64,000 bases of DNA from Spirochaetes bacterium GWE1_32_154 (GTDB lineage Bacteria; Spirochaetota; GWE2-31-10). Both the position numbers and the translations under genes were made by a program. Location: contig MIAY01000031.1 of the NCBI GenBank assembly GCA_001829315.1, positions 54,010 to 118,009 on the forward strand, in the 5' to 3' direction. Shown piece by piece: positions 26,771 to 36,065 of this stretch. Each line of letters begins with the position of its first letter. The first letter of the stretch is position 1. The notes beneath the pieces were generated by a model. The model made no database searches. It saw only the letters and a program-made list of their open reading frames with translations, and had not been told where the DNA came from.

Positions 26771-28379
26771 ATTTCACACCATAAAAACAAGTATCTAAAT
26801 GTTTCTTGTCGATTTTTTTAGTAAACAAACTCGTTACTATTGTCGTGAGTGATGATAATGGAAGAGCTATAATTAACGGATCAACCTGCTGAAGGATGCT
26901 TTTACCACCTAATGAGTCAACCCCAAAAATTACTTTACACAAACCTAAAGGTGCAGATTCTTTAACATGAACAAAAACCAGCCAGAAAAGACTTACTGAT
27001 AAACCAACAAAAAAACCGGCAATAGCAGCTTCTTTGGTAACTCTCTTTGAAAAAAGCGCACCTATATACAACGGAAGAAACGTTGAGGCGCATAAACCAA
27101 AGAATATCGCTGTTCCAATTGCAATGATTGCACTACCTTGTTCAAAAAACTTTGGTAAATAATAAGCAATAACCGTACTGAAAACGATTGTGAACGACAT
27201 TGATATTTTGGTTGAAAGCAAAGAATTTTTTGATTTTATACCAAGCCCTTTTTCCATAAAATCTCTTCCGAAAGAAGTACCCATTGTATGAAATTGAGAA
27301 CTCAAAGTTGACATTGCGGCTGCAAGAAGTGTAACCATAAAAACAGCAGTAAACCACGCAGGCATTGCTTTAGTAATATATAAGGGTATAATGTTATCAA
27401 CTTTCTTACCGGCAGCAACTATCGAGATAACATTGAAATCAGGATTATTGAAAAAATAAACATTTGTTAATGCCCCGACAACAAAACCGACACCGGTCAT
27501 CATCAATATAAATACACCACCAATGAGAACTCCTCTATTTAATTCCCGATCACTTTTTACGGTCATAAAACGAACTGCTAATTGCGGTTGAGCTAACACT
27601 CCAATTCCGACCCCCATAACAATAGTTGATACAAGCTGCCACCAGAATACAGAACCTAAAGAAGGCATTTCAGTCCACCCCCGGTGACCTGCACCGCCCC
27701 ACACTTTCACAGCCTCAGGGGCAAGGTTTGTTAATGCCTGATGAGCAGAAACAACACCTCCAAGTTTAACATACGTGAACACTAACAAAATAAACATACC
27801 AATAAACATTACAGACCCCTGAAAAGCATCGGTATACATAACACCTTTTAAACCGCCCATAACAACATATACAGCAACAACTGCAACAAAGAAAAATAAT
27901 GCAATCTCATAATTGATTCCAAATGTCTGTGCAATAAAAGAAGCACCGCCTATTATAACAGAACCGGCATATAACGGCATTGAAAAAAATATTAGAAGAC
28001 CGGATGCAACTTGCAAAAATCGTGAATCATATCTTTTTCCAAGTAACTCAGGAAATGTATGAGCATCTAAATTATGCCCGATCTTTCTCGTTCGTTTTCC
28101 GAATACAACAAACGCTATAAAAATACCAATAATAATATTTAAAAATGTTAACCATAATATACCCATCCCAAAAACCGCCGCTGCCCCACCAAACCCGATA
28201 ATAGCTGCTGTACTAATAAATGTAGCACCGTACGATATTGCCATAATAACCGGATGTGTTTTTCTTCCGGCTAATAAATAATCAGCCTCATTTTTTGTAT
28301 TTCTCCACCCGAGATAACCAAGAAGCCCTGTAATAATCAAAAATATTATAACAATTATCGATATCAATAAAATATTCAT
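26769..28379 (-). CDS. Sodium:solute symporter (SSS family)
   Basis: The chain has about 13 hydrophobic segments and SSS-family motifs such as AGRKTHPVIMAISYGATFISTAAIIGFGG near residues 40-70 (the Na2-site region), GGLKGVMYTDAFQGSVMF and AAAMSTLSSQFHTMGTSFGRDFM. It probably imports an organic solute with Na+; proline, pantothenate, acetate and sugars are all possible and I cannot choose. An AGGAGAAAAA binding site precedes the start. The small accessory gene lies nine bases upstream, as in other spirochaete and clostridial systems. It ends at the shared terminator. Confidence 0.9.
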   Translation of the reverse strand: MNILLISIIVIIFLIITGLLGYLGWRNTKNEADYLLAGRKTHPVIMAISYGATFISTAAIIGFGGAAAVFGMGILWLTFLNIIIGIFIAFVVFGKRTRKIGHNLDAHTFPELLGKRYDSRFLQVASGLLIFFSMPLYAGSVIIGGASFIAQTFGINYEIALFFFVAVVAVYVVMGGLKGVMYTDAFQGSVMFIGMFILLVFTYVKLGGVVSAHQALTNLAPEAVKVWGGAGHRGWTEMPSLGSVFWWQLVSTIVMGVGIGVLAQPQLAVRFMTVKSDRELNRGVLIGGVFILMMTGVGFVVGALTNVYFFNNPDFNVISIVAAGKKVDNIIPLYITKAMPAWFTAVFMVTLLAAAMSTLSSQFHTMGTSFGRDFMEKGLGIKSKNSLLSTKISMSFTIVFSTVIAYYLPKFFEQGSAIIAIGTAIFFGLCASTFLPLYIGALFSKRVTKEAAIAGFFVGLSVSLFWLVFVHVKESAPLGLCKVIFGVDSLGGKSILQQVDPLIIALPLSSLTTIVTSLFTKKIDKKHLDTCFYGVK

Positions 28380-28388
28380 TTTTTTCTC

Positions 28389-28565
28389 CTATTGTCCCAA
28401 TTCCGGGTCGTGTTTTTCCCACTCAATTTCTTCATCAATTTCTTTTTCTTCTTCATCACGTAACGGTTTATTCCAGTTAATAATTCCATAAGCGACACAA
28501 ACTAATGCGCCTGCAATTGAACCGAAATAAGCAAAAAAAACCCAAAAATCTTTGATTCCCAACAT
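28389..28565 (-). CDS. Symporter small accessory protein
   Basis: This 58-residue protein, too short for automated calling, reads MLGIKDFWVFFAYFGSIAG, then one membrane helix through GALVCVAYGIINWNKPL, then an acidic tail (DEEEKEIDEEIEWE). It has the layout of the small accessory proteins known to sit directly before SSS-type symporter genes. A GGAGAG site precedes its ATG. The stop lies nine bases before the symporter start, so the pair is co-translated. The function is unproven; stabilisation or assembly of the symporter is the usual guess. Confidence 0.85.
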   Translation of the reverse strand: MLGIKDFWVFFAYFGSIAGALVCVAYGIINWNKPLRDEEEKEIDEEIEWEKHDPELGQ

Positions 28566-28618
28566 GTGACTCTCCTTTTGTTAAAAAATTTGAAATTTTT
28601 AGAAAAAACACTTACATT

Positions 28619-28748
28619 ATTTTTGCAAGAGCCTCATTATTTTATAATTTATTTACATTTAACAGTCAATATGCACTTTTTAATTTTAATTCTTTTAATA
28701 AAACTCCTCCAGAAATTCATAATAAAAAGAGTATTTTACGAGAAGCTC
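28619..28748. repeat. Decayed copies of the dispersed inverted-repeat arms
   Basis: ATTTTTGCAAGAGCCTC (28619-28635) is one arm of the family, and GTATTTTACGAGAAGCTC (28731-28748) is a diverged second arm in the same orientation. Together they look like the remains of one or two elements upstream of the PpiC-like gene. Confidence 0.55.
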
Positions 28749-28825
28749 AATAATAATAATTGCAATAAATAATATTCAATGGTATTATCGGTAAAAAATA
28801 TATTAAATAACTAAAAGGATTACTC

Positions 28826-29668
28826 ATGAAAATATATATATTTCTTTTATTCTGTGTTTTATCATCTGCTACTATGTATGCGATACCATTTAACGATGTA
28901 ACCGATGATTTTGTAATAGTAAATGTAGGAAAGGCAGAAATCACCAAGTCAGATCTTACCAACTATATGGCAGGATATAAATCAATTAAAAGCTGGAATT
29001 CAGATTCACTGAACATGGTTTTAAATGCAATGATTACTGATTTGTTATTTATGAACGCTTGTATTGATGAAAAAATTACAATGACTAATGCAGAATTATA
29101 CTGGTATACAGAGTTTTATTTTGATAAATTAGGTCTGGATATTAATAATGGCGAAGCAGTTCAACTTTACTTTGATTCAAGTGACCCATATTTAGATATG
29201 GATGATTTTTTAATCAAATCAAGATTTTTCTTATTAAAATCAAAATATATTATGTCTAAAGAAAAAGTACCATCCATTAAAGCATCACACATTTTCTTTT
29301 CTACTGAAAATAAAAATAAAAAACAAATTACAGAAATAGAAAAACAAGCAATTAAAATCGCCAACACATTACAAGATAGTCAAATTCCATTTCCTGCTTT
29401 ATTCACTCAATTTGATGAGGAACATTTATCATCAAATAGCGGTGATATAGGCATTATTACATTAGATGGAAAAAATACTTTTGTTCCTAAAAATGAAGTG
29501 CATAAAGTTTTTAAAGCCGGTTTATTTTCGCCGGTTTATGTAAAAAACTCAAAAGGATTCAGTATTATATTCAACACAAGTTATTCAATTCCTTCAAGTG
29601 AAATACTATCTGAAATTATGGAAGATTTAAAAAAACGTTATGAAGTTAAAATTAATTTGTATTTTTAA
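28826..29668 (+). CDS. Exported PpiC-type peptidyl-prolyl isomerase-like protein
   Basis: A signal peptide (MKIYIFLLFCVLSSATMYA) is followed by a SurA-like N-terminal helical region (VGKAEITKSDLTNYMAGYK, with KLGLDINNGEAVQLYF) and a parvulin-type domain: KASHIFFSTENKNKKQITEIEKQAIKIANTL, SGDIGIITL, and VHKVFKAGLFSPVYVKNSKGFSIIFN. Such proteins help fold exported proteins in the periplasm. At 280 residues it is one short copy. An AAGGAT site precedes the ATG. It is followed by the tRNA-Thr promoter on the same strand. Confidence 0.8.
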   Translation: MKIYIFLLFCVLSSATMYAIPFNDVTDDFVIVNVGKAEITKSDLTNYMAGYKSIKSWNSDSLNMVLNAMITDLLFMNACIDEKITMTNAELYWYTEFYFDKLGLDINNGEAVQLYFDSSDPYLDMDDFLIKSRFFLLKSKYIMSKEKVPSIKASHIFFSTENKNKKQITEIEKQAIKIANTLQDSQIPFPALFTQFDEEHLSSNSGDIGIITLDGKNTFVPKNEVHKVFKAGLFSPVYVKNSKGFSIIFNTSYSIPSSEILSEIMEDLKKRYEVKINLYF

Positions 29669-29678
29669 CAAATAATTA

Positions 29679-29707
29679 TTGACAATCGATGCAACTTATT
29701 ATATAAG
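29679..29707 (+). promoter_or_regulatory. Promoter for the tRNA-Thr/tRNA-Tyr unit
   Basis: TTGACA (29679-29684) and TATAAG (29702-29707) are 17 bases apart and the tRNA starts 14 bases after the -10 element. The same pair of boxes and spacing occurs before tRNA-Phe at 62932-62960. Confidence 0.8.
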
Positions 29708-29720
29708 ATTTACATCATTT

Positions 29721-29793
29721 GCTGGATTAGCTCAATTGGTAGAGCAGCTGACTTGTAATCAGCAGGTTGAGGGTTCAATTCCTTTATCCAGCT
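29721..29793 (+). tRNA. tRNA-Thr (anticodon TGT)
   Basis: A full cloverleaf is visible: acceptor GCTGGAT/ATCCAGC, the D-arm AGCTCAATTGGTAGAGCA, anticodon stem GCTGA/TCAGC with loop CTTGTAA (anticodon TGT at 29754-29756), and T-arm GGGTTCAATTCC. The CCA end is not encoded. It is transcribed with tRNA-Tyr from one promoter. Confidence 0.97.
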
Positions 29794-29802
29794 TTTTTTA
29801 TT

Positions 29803-29885
<83 letters not shown>

Positions 29886-29887
29886 TA

Positions 29888-29910
29888 GAGCCAATTAAGG
29901 CTCTTTTTTT
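29888..29910 (+). terminator. Terminator of the tRNA unit
   Basis: GAGCC and GGCTC form a 5-base stem around AATTAA, followed by seven T. It ends the tRNA transcript 19 bases before the next gene. Confidence 0.8.
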
Positions 29911-29928
29911 ATTTTTATAGGATTTTTT

Positions 29929-30393
29929 ATGCACGAACTTACACAAGAAGAAATAATCACCAAACTTGAAAAAAGAGACTTCAAATGCCAGCAATGTTCA
30001 CGATGTTGCAGGAAAGAACCGGGCATTGTCATGCTCACTGAAGAAGATTTTGAAAACGCACGAAGAAACCTTGAAATGACTGCAAAAGATTTTTTATCAC
30101 AATGCTGCAGAGAAGTATATCGCGATTCTGAAACACTCGTTGGTTTAATTGAAAAAAAGAATTATGACTGCATATTCTGGAGTGACGGTTGTATTATTTA
30201 CGAAGATCGCCCGTTACAATGCAGAACATTTCCTTTCTGGCCTTATCTTGTAGAAGATGATGATGCATGGTTTTATGAAAAAAACAGATGCCCCGGACTC
30301 AACAAACCGGGTACATTCACAACCGAACAAAAACTTGATTTTTACAATAAAGAAAATGATGCAGTATACAAAAAATGGCCTGCTAAGAATTAA
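29929..30393 (+). CDS. YkgJ-family cysteine cluster protein
   Basis: The motif CQQCSRCC near residue 19 plus further Cys residues (QCC, YDCIFWSDGCIIYEDRPLQCRTFPFWP) are the signature of the YkgJ/UPF0153 family, small soluble proteins that probably bind a metal or iron-sulfur cluster. The length (154) is normal. The function is unproven in any organism I can name. The gene lies just after the tRNA terminator and ends eight bases before the convergent NUDIX gene. Confidence 0.88.
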   Translation: MHELTQEEIITKLEKRDFKCQQCSRCCRKEPGIVMLTEEDFENARRNLEMTAKDFLSQCCREVYRDSETLVGLIEKKNYDCIFWSDGCIIYEDRPLQCRTFPFWPYLVEDDDAWFYEKNRCPGLNKPGTFTTEQKLDFYNKENDAVYKKWPAKN

Positions 30394-30401
30394 CGATTTT
30401 T

Positions 30402-30806
30402 TTAATCAATATATTTTTTTAACGCTTCTACATTATCATTAATTAATATTTTATCCGGTACACACAGTTCAAGATTTCTTAATTCATCAATTGAAACAAA
30501 TTTATACTCACTATGAACCTTTAATTGAATACCGGCAGGATCACCCGTTACCAGTATAAATATAAATATATCAACTGAATTATCATTATTATCAATTTCG
30601 ACAGAAGCTACTTCTTCCACCGGTTTTACAGCTATTGACATTTCTTCCTGAAACTCACGTATTAATGCAGATTCGTTATTCTCATCACTTTCAAGTTTTC
30701 CACCGGGAAACTCCCACAATTTTTCTTTTCTCAATGCCACAAGCACTTTCCTGTCTTTTATAAGAAGTCCGGCTGAAATATATCGCACCTTTGAATTTAT
30801 ATTCAT
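30402..30806 (-). CDS. NUDIX hydrolase, MutT-like
   Basis: The NUDIX box GGKLESDENNESALIREFQEEMSI matches GX5EX7REUXEEXGU closely (shown in parts: GGKLESDE, then ALIREFQEEMSI), with the usual ALRKEKLWEFPGGK just before. At 134 residues it is the size of MutT-type enzymes that remove oxidised dGTP and of related (deoxy)nucleotide pyrophosphatases. The exact substrate is unknown. It converges on the YkgJ gene, with eight bases between the ends, and is preceded by a copy of the dispersed hairpin. Confidence 0.88.
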   Translation of the reverse strand: MNINSKVRYISAGLLIKDRKVLVALRKEKLWEFPGGKLESDENNESALIREFQEEMSIAVKPVEEVASVEIDNNDNSVDIFIFILVTGDPAGIQLKVHSEYKFVSIDELRNLELCVPDKILINDNVEALKKYID

Positions 30807-30835
30807 ATACTATTCCTTGTTAATATTTTTTATAC

Positions 30836-30886
30836 AGAGCTTCTTGCAAAAACACCCTTTTTTTTATCGATTTTTTGAATGAAGCT
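30836..30886. repeat. Dispersed inverted-repeat element, imperfect copy
   Basis: AGAGCTTCTTGCAAAAA at the left pairs imperfectly with TTTTTTGAATGAAGCT at the right. The arms match the family core with several changes. It lies upstream of the NUDIX gene. Confidence 0.65.
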
Positions 30887-31038
30887 ACTTTACATCTATA
30901 TATTTAATAATAAACTAAATAGTAAAATATTCAATACTTTTTTAATAATAAATTGAATGATAGTTAAAGACATTTACTATTTTAAGAAAAAATTGTAATT
31001 TAAAAACAATTTGCATATTATACCTTAGGATCTTACCA

Positions 31039-31629
31039 ATGAACACATTAATTCTTGCTACAAAGAATACTCATAAAACAAAAGAGTTTCAATCAGTTTT
31101 TAATAATTCGATTACAATTGAAGATCTTACCCGATTACAATATAACAATGAAATAATAGAAAATGGTGAAACCTTCATTGAAAACGCCCTCATAAAATGC
31201 CGGGAAATTTACACAAAATTTAATCAACCTGTGTTAGCTGACGATTCCGGGCTATCAGTTAAAGCATTGAATGGCAAGCCCGGTGTTTTATCTGCTCGTT
31301 TTGGAGGAGAAGGCTTAAGCGATCAGGATAGATACATGCTGTTATTAGAGAAAATGAAAGAAACCAAAGAGAGAGAAGCATCTTTTGTATGCGCACTCGT
31401 ACTATATATATCACCAAATAGAATTTTTATTATCCAGGAGGAATGTAAGGGATACATTGCTGAAAAACCTTCAGGTGTCTATGGATTTGGATATGATCCT
31501 GTTTTTTTTCTACCTCAATTTAACCGGTCAATGGCTGAATTAAGTGAGTCAGAAAAAAACGAAATATCCCACAGAGGGAAAGCTGCAAAACAATTATTAA
31601 AATTAATACCTGAATTATTTTGTATGTAG
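31039..31629 (+). CDS. rdgB: Non-canonical purine NTP pyrophosphatase (RdgB/HAM1)
   Basis: The enzyme hydrolyses dITP, ITP and XTP to keep such bases out of DNA. Typical motifs are LATKNTHKTKEFQ at the front, ADDSGLSVKALNGKPGVLSARFGG near residue 72, and SGVYGFGYDPVFFLPQ and ELSESEKNEISHRGKA near the end, which hold the substrate and metal-binding residues. The length (196) is normal. A TTAGGAT site precedes the ATG. The stop TAG is part of the first bases of a dispersed repeat. Confidence 0.95.
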   Translation: MNTLILATKNTHKTKEFQSVFNNSITIEDLTRLQYNNEIIENGETFIENALIKCREIYTKFNQPVLADDSGLSVKALNGKPGVLSARFGGEGLSDQDRYMLLLEKMKETKEREASFVCALVLYISPNRIFIIQEECKGYIAEKPSGVYGFGYDPVFFLPQFNRSMAELSESEKNEISHRGKAAKQLLKLIPELFCM

Positions 31630-31820
31630 AGCTTCTTGCAAAAATACTCTTTATATCTCGAATTTTTGCATAAAGCTACTCGGGTTGCATGCCCGGGCAG
31701 TAGCGTACTCGTTACAACCAGGTACAGTTTTCGGTACCCCGAAATACTGCGTAATGCGATGTAATCGCATATGGTGGAAGCAAAAATAATGTACTCATGA
31801 TTTTTGCAAGAGCCTCTGTA
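31627..31820. repeat. Dispersed inverted-repeat element, longest copy (after rdgB)
   Basis: The left end TAGAGCTTCTTGCAAAAATA and the right end (complement TACAGAGGCTCTTGCAAAAAT) are terminal inverted repeats. A first hairpin (TTGCAAAAAT.. /..ATTTTTGCA) follows the left end, and the interior holds a GC-rich palindromic part (GCATGCCCGGGC, GGTACAGTTTTCGGTACC) and GTACTCATG near the right end. The rdgB stop codon TAG (31627-31629) is the first three bases of the element. Confidence 0.8.
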
Positions 31821-31884
31821 GAACACCTCGTTAAAATGTAGTATTTTAACTTGCAATTTAACAAATAAGGGAGTAAGATGCATT

Positions 31885-32619
31885 ATGCAAAAATTACTTA
31901 ATTCAATTATTTATTTATCATCTACAGATTCAACAAATAGTCAATTATTAAATAATGAACACCCTCATTTGACAGTTTTATATACTTTTAATCAAACAGC
32001 CGGACGTGGCAGACTCGACAGAACCTGGGAAACTCCGGCAGACAAAAACATTGCTTTATCTGTTTTATTCTCACCACCCCGGATATCTTCTACATGGCTA
32101 ACTGCAATTCTTTCTATTTCCCTGATCGATACATTTTTGTACCATAAAATAGAAAATTCATGGATAAAATGGCCGAATGACGTGTTTATAGAAAAAAATA
32201 AAATTGCCGGAGTACTTACAGAATCACAATGGCAAAATTCCTCAATAAAAAAATCGGTTACCGGAATAGGCATAAATATTAACTCAACGTATGATGACCT
32301 AAAACATATCAATCGTCCGGTTACTTCACTGTATATAGAAACCGGAAAAACATTTGATTTACATAATTTTCTTACAAAATACATTGAAATAATTGAAAAA
32401 TATCTTAGAATAACTGAAAAGGATTCAATCAACATAATCAAAGAAAAATGGATTAGTTACTCAAAAGTTATCGGAATGAAAGCTTCATTAACCGAAATTA
32501 CAAAGGGATCAACACCGATCTATGGTATCGTGCATCATATTGATGATGAAGGTTACCTTTATTTTAACGACGGAAAAACAATTTTTAAAGTCGTTACCGG
32601 TGATATAAATATATTATAA
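31885..32619 (+). CDS. birA: Biotin--[acetyl-CoA-carboxylase] ligase
   Basis: The protein attaches biotin to carboxyl-carrier lysines. Motifs are GRGRLDRTWETPADKNIALS (biotin-binding loop), IKWPNDVFIEKNKIAGVLTE and VTGIGININ. At 244 residues it lacks the DNA-binding domain of E. coli BirA, so it is the catalytic-only form. Its C-terminal small domain (KVIGMKASLTEI) is present. It heads a cluster with oadG, oadA and oadB, whose product OadA carries the biotin site. The gap to oadG is 13 bases. Confidence 0.92.
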   Translation: MQKLLNSIIYLSSTDSTNSQLLNNEHPHLTVLYTFNQTAGRGRLDRTWETPADKNIALSVLFSPPRISSTWLTAILSISLIDTFLYHKIENSWIKWPNDVFIEKNKIAGVLTESQWQNSSIKKSVTGIGININSTYDDLKHINRPVTSLYIETGKTFDLHNFLTKYIEIIEKYLRITEKDSINIIKEKWISYSKVIGMKASLTEITKGSTPIYGIVHHIDDEGYLYFNDGKTIFKVVTGDINIL

Positions 32620-32632
32620 GGTGGTATACATT

Positions 32633-32875
32633 ATGGGACACGACAATGAAATGCTTATTACAGCATTCTGGATTATGCTTTTCGGTATGGCAATTGTATT
32701 TATTTTTCTACTGACATTAATAATTGCTATTACACTATCTCACAAAATACTTAAGTTTTTCAAACCGGCAGATTTTATTCAAAGGGATGAAATAATCCCG
32801 TCAACCGGCGGAAATCCGAAAAGCATTATTTCTGCAATTACCGCCGCAGTTAATCAATATAGAAATAAAAAATAA
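32633..32875 (+). CDS. oadG: OadG-type gamma subunit of the Na+-pumping decarboxylase
   Basis: A short protein (80 residues) starting MGHDNEMLITAFWIMLFGMAIVFIFLLTLIIAIT has one membrane helix and a polar C-terminal tail ending in a small basic stretch. This is the layout of OadG/SucD-gamma subunits that hold the alpha and beta subunits together in the membrane. I chose the ATG at 32633 because AAGGTGG lies eight bases before it. It is 11 bases from oadA. Confidence 0.8.
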   Translation: MGHDNEMLITAFWIMLFGMAIVFIFLLTLIIAITLSHKILKFFKPADFIQRDEIIPSTGGNPKSIISAITAAVNQYRNKK

Positions 32876-32886
32876 AAGGAGATTCC

Positions 32887-34632
32887 ATGAAAAAAAAGAT
32901 ATTCATTACAGATGTAGTACTAAGAGATGCCCACCAATCATTAATAGCAACGCGAATGCTGACAGGTGATATGACAGCTATTGCAGATAAACTTAATTCA
33001 ATCGGATACTGGTCATTAGAAGCATGGGGCGGAGCAACCTTTGATTCATGTATCAGATTTCTTAATGAAGATCCGTGGGAAAGGGTTAAAGCATTAAAGA
33101 AAGCAATACCCGATACAAAAATTCAAATGTTATTAAGAGGACAAAACCTTCTTGGCTATAGACATTATGCTGATGATGTTGTTGAAAAATTTATTGAGAC
33201 AGCTGCAAAAGCAGGTGTTGATATATTCAGGGTTTTTGATGCATTAAATGACACGAGAAATATGACAGCCTCATTTAAAGCGATAAAAAAAACCGGTAAA
33301 CATATTCAAGGTTGTATAAGTTATGCAGTTACTCCTGTTCATACAGTTACAAAGTATGTAGAATTAGCAATAGAACTTGAAAAAATGGGCTCAGATTCAA
33401 TTTGTATTAAAGATATGTCCGGTTTATTAAAACCTTTTGAAGCATTTAAACTGGTATCCGAAATTAAAAAGAATACAAAAATTCCTTTATGTGTTCATTC
33501 TCATGCAACAACCGGTATGTCGGTTGCAACACTTTTAAAATCAATTGAAGCCGGAGCCGATATTATAGACACCGCAATTTCATCACTATCAATGGGAACA
33601 AGTCATTCACCAACTGAAACTATGGTGGAAATCTTAAAAAACACTGAATACGATACTGATTTAGACACAAAAAAATTAGCTGAGATTGCTGACTATTTTA
33701 GAGAAATCAGAAAAAAATATTCTGATTTTGAATCATCATTTACTGGTGTTGACCCGAGAATTTTGCTTTCTCAAGTGCCTGGCGGTATGCTCTCAAATCT
33801 TGAAAGCCAGCTTAAAGATCAGAATGCAGCAGATCGTATTGATGAAGTTCTTGAAGAAATTCAAATTATCCAGAAAGATTTCGGATATCCGCCTCTGGTA
33901 ACACCAACATCACAAATTGTCGGCACACAGGCCGTTTTTAATGTTTTATTCGGACGATACGAACGATTAACCGCAGAATCTAAATGTTTATTAACCGGAA
34001 AATACGGCAAGACTCCTGCAATACCCAACGCCGAATTAGTAAAAAAAGCTCTTACCGATTTAAAAATGGATCACAGTGTAACGTGCAGACCGGCTGACGA
34101 ATTACCAAATGAACTTAACAGCCTTAAAGAAGAACTAAAAGAAAAGATTTCATCAGCAACTATTACAGATGAAGATCTTATGACGTATGCAATGTTTCCG
34201 CAAATAGCACTCAAATTCTTTGAAACCAGAGATAACGGGCCTGTAAAAATAGAACCATCAAAAAAGAAAAAAACAGTAAATGGAGAAGAACCTGTTAAAA
34301 CTGCCGAAGCGTACATTGTAAATGTTGACGGTAAAGATTTTAAGGTGTCTGTTCGAGAAGAAGGTTCACTTGTTATTGCAATGAATCCCGGAACGAACGG
34401 CGAAAAACCGGCATCAAAAGGTGGAAACGTGTTAAAGGCACCTGTTTCAGGCACTACATTTAAATTAGCCCGAAACGAGGGCGATTCTGTAAAAGCAGGT
34501 GATACTGTAGTTATTCTCGAGTCTATGAAAATGGAACTTGAAATAAAATGTGCAACTGACGGTATAATTTCATACATGACAAAACCTGGTGATACAATAC
34601 GACAAGGCGATCCAATCGCAGAAATTCTTTAG
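32887..34632 (+). CDS. oadA: Oxaloacetate decarboxylase alpha subunit
   Basis: Residues about 1-270 form a pyruvate-carboxylase-like carboxyltransferase domain (FITDVVLRDAHQSLIATRM, DIFRVFDALNDTRN, VHSHATTGMSVATLLKSIEAGADIIDTA). A linker follows, then a biotinyl domain with VVILESMKMELEI, biotinylated at Lys548. Length (581) and order are typical. The enzyme removes CO2 from oxaloacetate (or a related acid) and passes it to OadB. The gene directly follows oadG and precedes oadB by nine bases; birA lies upstream. Confidence 0.95.
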   Translation: MKKKIFITDVVLRDAHQSLIATRMLTGDMTAIADKLNSIGYWSLEAWGGATFDSCIRFLNEDPWERVKALKKAIPDTKIQMLLRGQNLLGYRHYADDVVEKFIETAAKAGVDIFRVFDALNDTRNMTASFKAIKKTGKHIQGCISYAVTPVHTVTKYVELAIELEKMGSDSICIKDMSGLLKPFEAFKLVSEIKKNTKIPLCVHSHATTGMSVATLLKSIEAGADIIDTAISSLSMGTSHSPTETMVEILKNTEYDTDLDTKKLAEIADYFREIRKKYSDFESSFTGVDPRILLSQVPGGMLSNLESQLKDQNAADRIDEVLEEIQIIQKDFGYPPLVTPTSQIVGTQAVFNVLFGRYERLTAESKCLLTGKYGKTPAIPNAELVKKALTDLKMDHSVTCRPADELPNELNSLKEELKEKISSATITDEDLMTYAMFPQIALKFFETRDNGPVKIEPSKKKKTVNGEEPVKTAEAYIVNVDGKDFKVSVREEGSLVIAMNPGTNGEKPASKGGNVLKAPVSGTTFKLARNEGDSVKAGDTVVILESMKMELEIKCATDGIISYMTKPGDTIRQGDPIAEIL

Positions 34633-34641
34633 GAGAATAAA

Positions 34642-36051
34642 ATGAAAGTTAATAAAAACATTTTTTTATACTGTATAATCTTAAGTGCAGCAATCGGTTT
34701 GATGGGTTTCATATCATTAGCAACTTCTAAAGTCAAACCTCTTCAAACGATTCAGTCACAAACAAACAATACAAAATTTGAACTGACAATACCTGAATAT
34801 ATTACTTCCGAGGCAATTAACGAAACAGCTGAAGACGATAGCTTTGATATAAAAAAAACATTTCACGACCTTATTGCGAGTACAGGGATTTCTGCATTTC
34901 TATTTGAAAAAAACACCAAAACAGAAACTGATGAATATGGCAACACATCAACAGTAACCGTTTTTGGTTATCAAAAACTTATTATGATGATTATCGGTCT
35001 TATTTTACTCTATCTTGGTGTTGCAAAAGGGTTTGAACCTCTTTTATTAATTCCTATTGCATTTGGAACACTGCTTGTTAATGTGCCATTTGCAGGCATT
35101 GGTGAACCTCCACACGGTTTTTTATACATAATTTTTAATTCAGGGATTAAAACAGAAATGTTTCCGCTCATAATATTTATGGGAATAGGTGCATTAACTG
35201 ATTTTGGTCCATTACTGGCAAATCCGCGAACTGCACTGCTTGGTGCAGCAGCTCAATTTGGTATATTCGGGTCGCTTCTTGGTGCAGTAGTCCTTAATCT
35301 TGTACCGGGTATTGAATTTACATTAAAAGAAGCTTGTGCAATTTCAATAATCGGTGGAGCCGACGGTCCGACTTCAATTTACGTATCATCAAAACTCGCC
35401 CCGCATCTGATGGGTTCCATAGCAGTTGCGGCATATTCATATATGGCATTAGTACCAATGATTCAACCGCCAATCATGAGGTTATTAACTACTAAAAAAG
35501 AACGATTAATAAAAATGGTTCAACTACGTGTTGTTAGTAAAACTGAAAAAATTTTATTTCCTCTAACATTACTGATTCTTTGTACATTACTCATACCTTC
35601 ATCAGTTCCGCTTATCGGAGCATTAGCATTTGGTAACTTTGTTAAAGAAACCGGAATAGTTGAACGACTTTCTAAAACATTACAAAACGAATTATTAAAT
35701 ATAGTAACAATTTTTCTTGGTCTTGGTGTAGGTATGAAAATGTCGGCCAATGAATTTATGCAGTTATCAACACTTGGCATACTCATTATCGGACTCGTTG
35801 CATTCTCATTCGGAACAGCATCAGGAGTATTATTCGCAAAACTAATGAATCTGATATCTAAAAACCCTATTAATCCGCTCATTGGTGCTGCAGGAGTTTC
35901 TGCCGTACCAATGTCCGCGCGAGTTGCGAACAAAGTCGGTTTAGAAGATGATTCATCAAATTTTCTTCTTATGCACGCAATGGGGCCGAATGTAGCAGGT
36001 GTTATCGGTTCTGCAATTGCAGCCGGCGTAATGATATCAATATTTGGATAA
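34642..36051 (+). CDS. oadB: Na+-translocating decarboxylase beta subunit
   Basis: The protein is a membrane carrier of about ten segments with the conserved [22 protein letters not shown] stretch containing the Asp needed for Na+ movement, and [11 protein letters not shown] upstream. It is 469 residues, longer than usual (about 430), because it has an N-terminal membrane helix and a polar segment (residues about 30-90) before the core. Decarboxylation of the carboxybiotin on OadA drives Na+ out of the cell. A terminator follows at 36066-36099. Substrate could be oxaloacetate or methylmalonyl-CoA; the alpha subunit favours oxaloacetate. Confidence 0.92.
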   Translation: MKVNKNIFLYCIILSAAIGLMGFISLATSKVKPLQTIQSQTNNTKFELTIPEYITSEAINETAEDDSFDIKKTFHDLIASTGISAFLFEKNTKTETDEYGNTSTVTVFGYQKLIMMIIGLILLYLGVAKGFEPLLLIPIAFGTLLVNVPFAGIGEPPHGFLYIIFNSGIKTEMFPLIIFMGIGALTDFGPLLANPRTALLGAAAQFGIFGSLLGAVVLNLVPGIEFTLKEACAISIIGGADGPTSIYVSSKLAPHLMGSIAVAAYSYMALVPMIQPPIMRLLTTKKERLIKMVQLRVVSKTEKILFPLTLLILCTLLIPSSVPLIGALAFGNFVKETGIVERLSKTLQNELLNIVTIFLGLGVGMKMSANEFMQLSTLGILIIGLVAFSFGTASGVLFAKLMNLISKNPINPLIGAAGVSAVPMSARVANKVGLEDDSSNFLLMHAMGPNVAGVIGSAIAAGVMISIFG

Positions 36052-36065
36052 TTTAATTACAAAAA

